From Anaeromyxobacter sp. (lineage in GTDB: Bacteria; Myxococcota; Myxococcia; Myxococcales; Anaeromyxobacteraceae), in the NCBI GenBank assembly GCA_016718565.1, contig JADKCZ010000002.1:558001-622000 (forward strand): 64,000 nucleotides of DNA. The letters run 5' to 3'. This document shows, piece after piece, positions 62,436 to 64,000 of the stretch. The notes under the pieces are model-generated. The model ran no database searches. It saw only the letters and a list, made by a program, of their open reading frames with translations, and was not told the origin of the DNA. The first letter of the stretch is position 1, and every line of letters begins with the position of its first letter. The position numbers and the translations under genes are program-made.

Positions 62436-63998
62436 TCAGAGCGCCCAGCCCACCAGGGCCCGCACCTGCGCGCTCGAGCGCCCCTGGACCTCCCCCTGCC
62501 CGTCCGGCGCCCACTCGTACCCGACCCAGCCCTCGAGCGCCGCCGTGAACCGGTCGCCGAGCGGATAGGAGACCGCGGCCAGCGGGCCGACCCCGAGGAG
62601 GAAGGCCCGCTGCCCGGGGATCGGCGGGGCGAGCCCGCCGGTGTCCACCTGGCGCGTCGCCTCCTGCCAGAGGAGCCTCGGCCGGAGCTCGAGCCCCAGC
62701 CCGACGCGGGCCAGGCTCACGGGGAAGCTCCGCGTGACCGACAGGGGCAGGCGCAGCTCGGTCTGCTCCAGGGTGGCGCGCTCAGCCGTCGTGGTGCTCC
62801 AGCCTCCACCCACAAGCGCCCGGACTCGCCAGTCACCGACCGCCCGCTCCAGCCCGGCCTCGCCGGCCTGCTGGAGCGACATCCCCGGCGTGCTCCCGCC
62901 CGTCACCCCCCACCCGAGGACGAGGCTCCAGGGCCTGAGCACCAGGGCAGACCCGCCCTTGGCGAGGGCTCGCTCGGCCCGGACCCGCACGAGGAGGCCA
63001 GGGTCGACCCGCCGGCTCCCGCCGAGCGCCAGGTTGAGATCGGCGGCCTCGACCCACTCCGCGCCCAGCCGGATGACGCGGTAGCGGCCGAGCCCGAGGG
63101 CGAGGTGGAGCGGCTCGCCGGCCCGCTTGTCCAGCTCGGCGACCACGTCGCCCCGCTGGTCGGTGATCCAGAACCGCCCGTCCAGCGCCTCGGCGAGCGC
63201 GATCTCCGCCCCGCCGCCGCCCACCCGGGTGAAGACCCAGTCGCCGAACCCCTCCAGCCTGAGGTCGAAGCTGGGGCGCTGCGGCACCAGCCCCGACTCC
63301 GCGGCCCGGGCGAGCGTGGTCCGGTAGGCGAAGGTGTACGCCTCGCCGAGCGTCACCCGGCCGTTCCGGTCGGCGTCGGCGGCGCCGCGGAGCCCGACGA
63401 GGAGGTGGTGGGTGAAGAGGGAGCCCCGCAGCTCCGTCCACTCCTGGGCCAGCTCGCCGGGGCCCGCCGCGGAGATGAACACCTCCCCCGCCACGCGCGT
63501 GCTCCGGTCCACGGCCACCGGGATCTCGGGCCCCGGGCGCCCGCCCTTGTAGCCGGCCTGCACCGGCACGCGGCAGCCGTCGATCACGCTGATGCGCAGC
63601 CGCGCCGGCGCCCGCTCCACCAGGCCCCGCAGGGTCTCGAGCGGCAGCCGCTTCCCGCCGAGGTGGAGCGCCTCCTCGTCGGCGTGGGCCGAGACGTAGA
63701 GCAGGGCGGTCACCGGGGCCCCCGCCGCGAGCGCCTCGGCCTGCGCCACCATCCCGCCCACGGCCCGCACCAGCTCCTCCGGCCCCCCGCCGAGCACCAG
63801 CACCGCGTTCCCCGGCGCGACCCCGCCGAGCTGGGTCAGCACGGCGTGGACCCGCCGCGCGTCGAGCTCGGCGAACTCGAGCCGCTGCTCGCCCTCGAGG
63901 CCGCGGTTGTTGCCGGCGACCACCGCCAGCCGCACCTCCTCGCCCGGTCCGCCGGTGGCGGCCAGGAGCAGGGCGAGGGGGAGGGCGGGCAGGATCAC
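62436..63998 (-). CDS. Caspase-like (C14) peptidase with C-terminal beta-rich domain
   Basis: 520 residues; the GTG at 63998 is two bases from the window end, so a start further upstream cannot be excluded. A signal peptide (MILPALPLALLLAATGG) is followed by a caspase-type fold: RLAVVAGNNRGL, FAELDARRVHAVLTQLGGV, ALLYVSAHADEEALHLGG with H105, and ISVIDGCRVPVQ with C142, the His/Cys dyad. An EF-hand-like loop DADRNGRVTLGEAYTFAYRT follows. Residues about 240-330 are a linking beta domain, and about 345-520 look like an outer-membrane barrel or beta-sandwich (alternating aromatic strands, ending SSAQVRALVGWAL). It is convergent with the tandem lipoproteins. Confidence 0.88.
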   Translation of the reverse strand: MILPALPLALLLAATGGPGEEVRLAVVAGNNRGLEGEQRLEFAELDARRVHAVLTQLGGVAPGNAVLVLGGGPEELVRAVGGMVAQAEALAAGAPVTALLYVSAHADEEALHLGGKRLPLETLRGLVERAPARLRISVIDGCRVPVQAGYKGGRPGPEIPVAVDRSTRVAGEVFISAAGPGELAQEWTELRGSLFTHHLLVGLRGAADADRNGRVTLGEAYTFAYRTTLARAAESGLVPQRPSFDLRLEGFGDWVFTRVGGGGAEIALAEALDGRFWITDQRGDVVAELDKRAGEPLHLALGLGRYRVIRLGAEWVEAADLNLALGGSRRVDPGLLVRVRAERALAKGGSALVLRPWSLVLGWGVTGGSTPGMSLQQAGEAGLERAVGDWRVRALVGGGWSTTTAERATLEQTELRLPLSVTRSFPVSLARVGLGLELRPRLLWQEATRQVDTGGLAPPIPGQRAFLLGVGPLAAVSYPLGDRFTAALEGWVGYEWAPDGQGEVQGRSSAQVRALVGWAL

Positions 63999-64000
63999 GG

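Overview
The window is very GC-rich (roughly 74% by eye), densely packed and largely free of AT-rich islands. Start and stop codons repeatedly overlap in the form GTGA or ATGA. The gene content is typical of the Myxococcota and most like Anaeromyxobacter: poly-HAMP chemoreceptors, GGDEF, PilZ, HDOD and degenerate-receiver proteins, a PilT/PilU-family ATPase, many lipoproteins, a caspase-like peptidase, M2 peptidase and FdhE. The assignment is an inference from gene content and base composition. I see no rRNA, tRNA, CRISPR array, phage gene or insertion sequence.

Left part (1-9178, + strand): the end of an RND efflux adaptor and its complete permease. These are followed by a full Ton system in one tight operon (ExbB, ExbD, TonB, TonB-dependent receptor, lipoprotein) behind a recognisable sigma70-type promoter.

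9181-19600: metabolism and sensing. An M2 peptidase, a small Cys-rich protein and a HIT protein are followed by a pgm / aldo-keto reductase / epimerase operon. Then come a phosphodiester glycosidase and a chemoreceptor with about eight HAMP-like segments. Upstream of the chemoreceptor sits a 12-copy, 40-bp tandem repeat array.

19592-35970: the penicillin-binding protein 1C / alpha-2-macroglobulin pair (translationally coupled, intact thioester motif) and two orphan sensor kinases. A membrane-lipid-type cluster follows (DUF2062, cyclopropane-fatty-acid-synthase-like methyltransferase, chalcone-isomerase-like protein on -, DUF1295 and another membrane protein on +).

36126-49137: an HDOD / HDOD / FdhE operon, an AttEFGH-like ABC exporter operon with its lipocalin-like secreted partner, a SprA-like putative metalloprotease and an SGNH hydrolase. 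The block ends with a PgeF / coiled-coil lipoprotein / LysM envelope operon.

49199-55561: signalling and motility. It holds a GAF-GGDEF cyclase, a MoxR ATPase coupled to a pseudo-receiver coiled-coil protein, and a divergent PilT/PilU ATPase coupled to a pseudo-receiver PilZ protein. A sigma54-like site lies in the intergenic region.

55820-63998: a surface/secreted block of four lipoproteins and a caspase-like protein. The lipoproteins include a calcium-site-like repeat protein and a recent tandem duplication of two proteins that look like zinc peptidases with the HExxH site changed to RExxR.

A cross-cutting feature is a family of CCCTCTCCCC palindromic elements found between genes and also in frame inside two secreted proteins.
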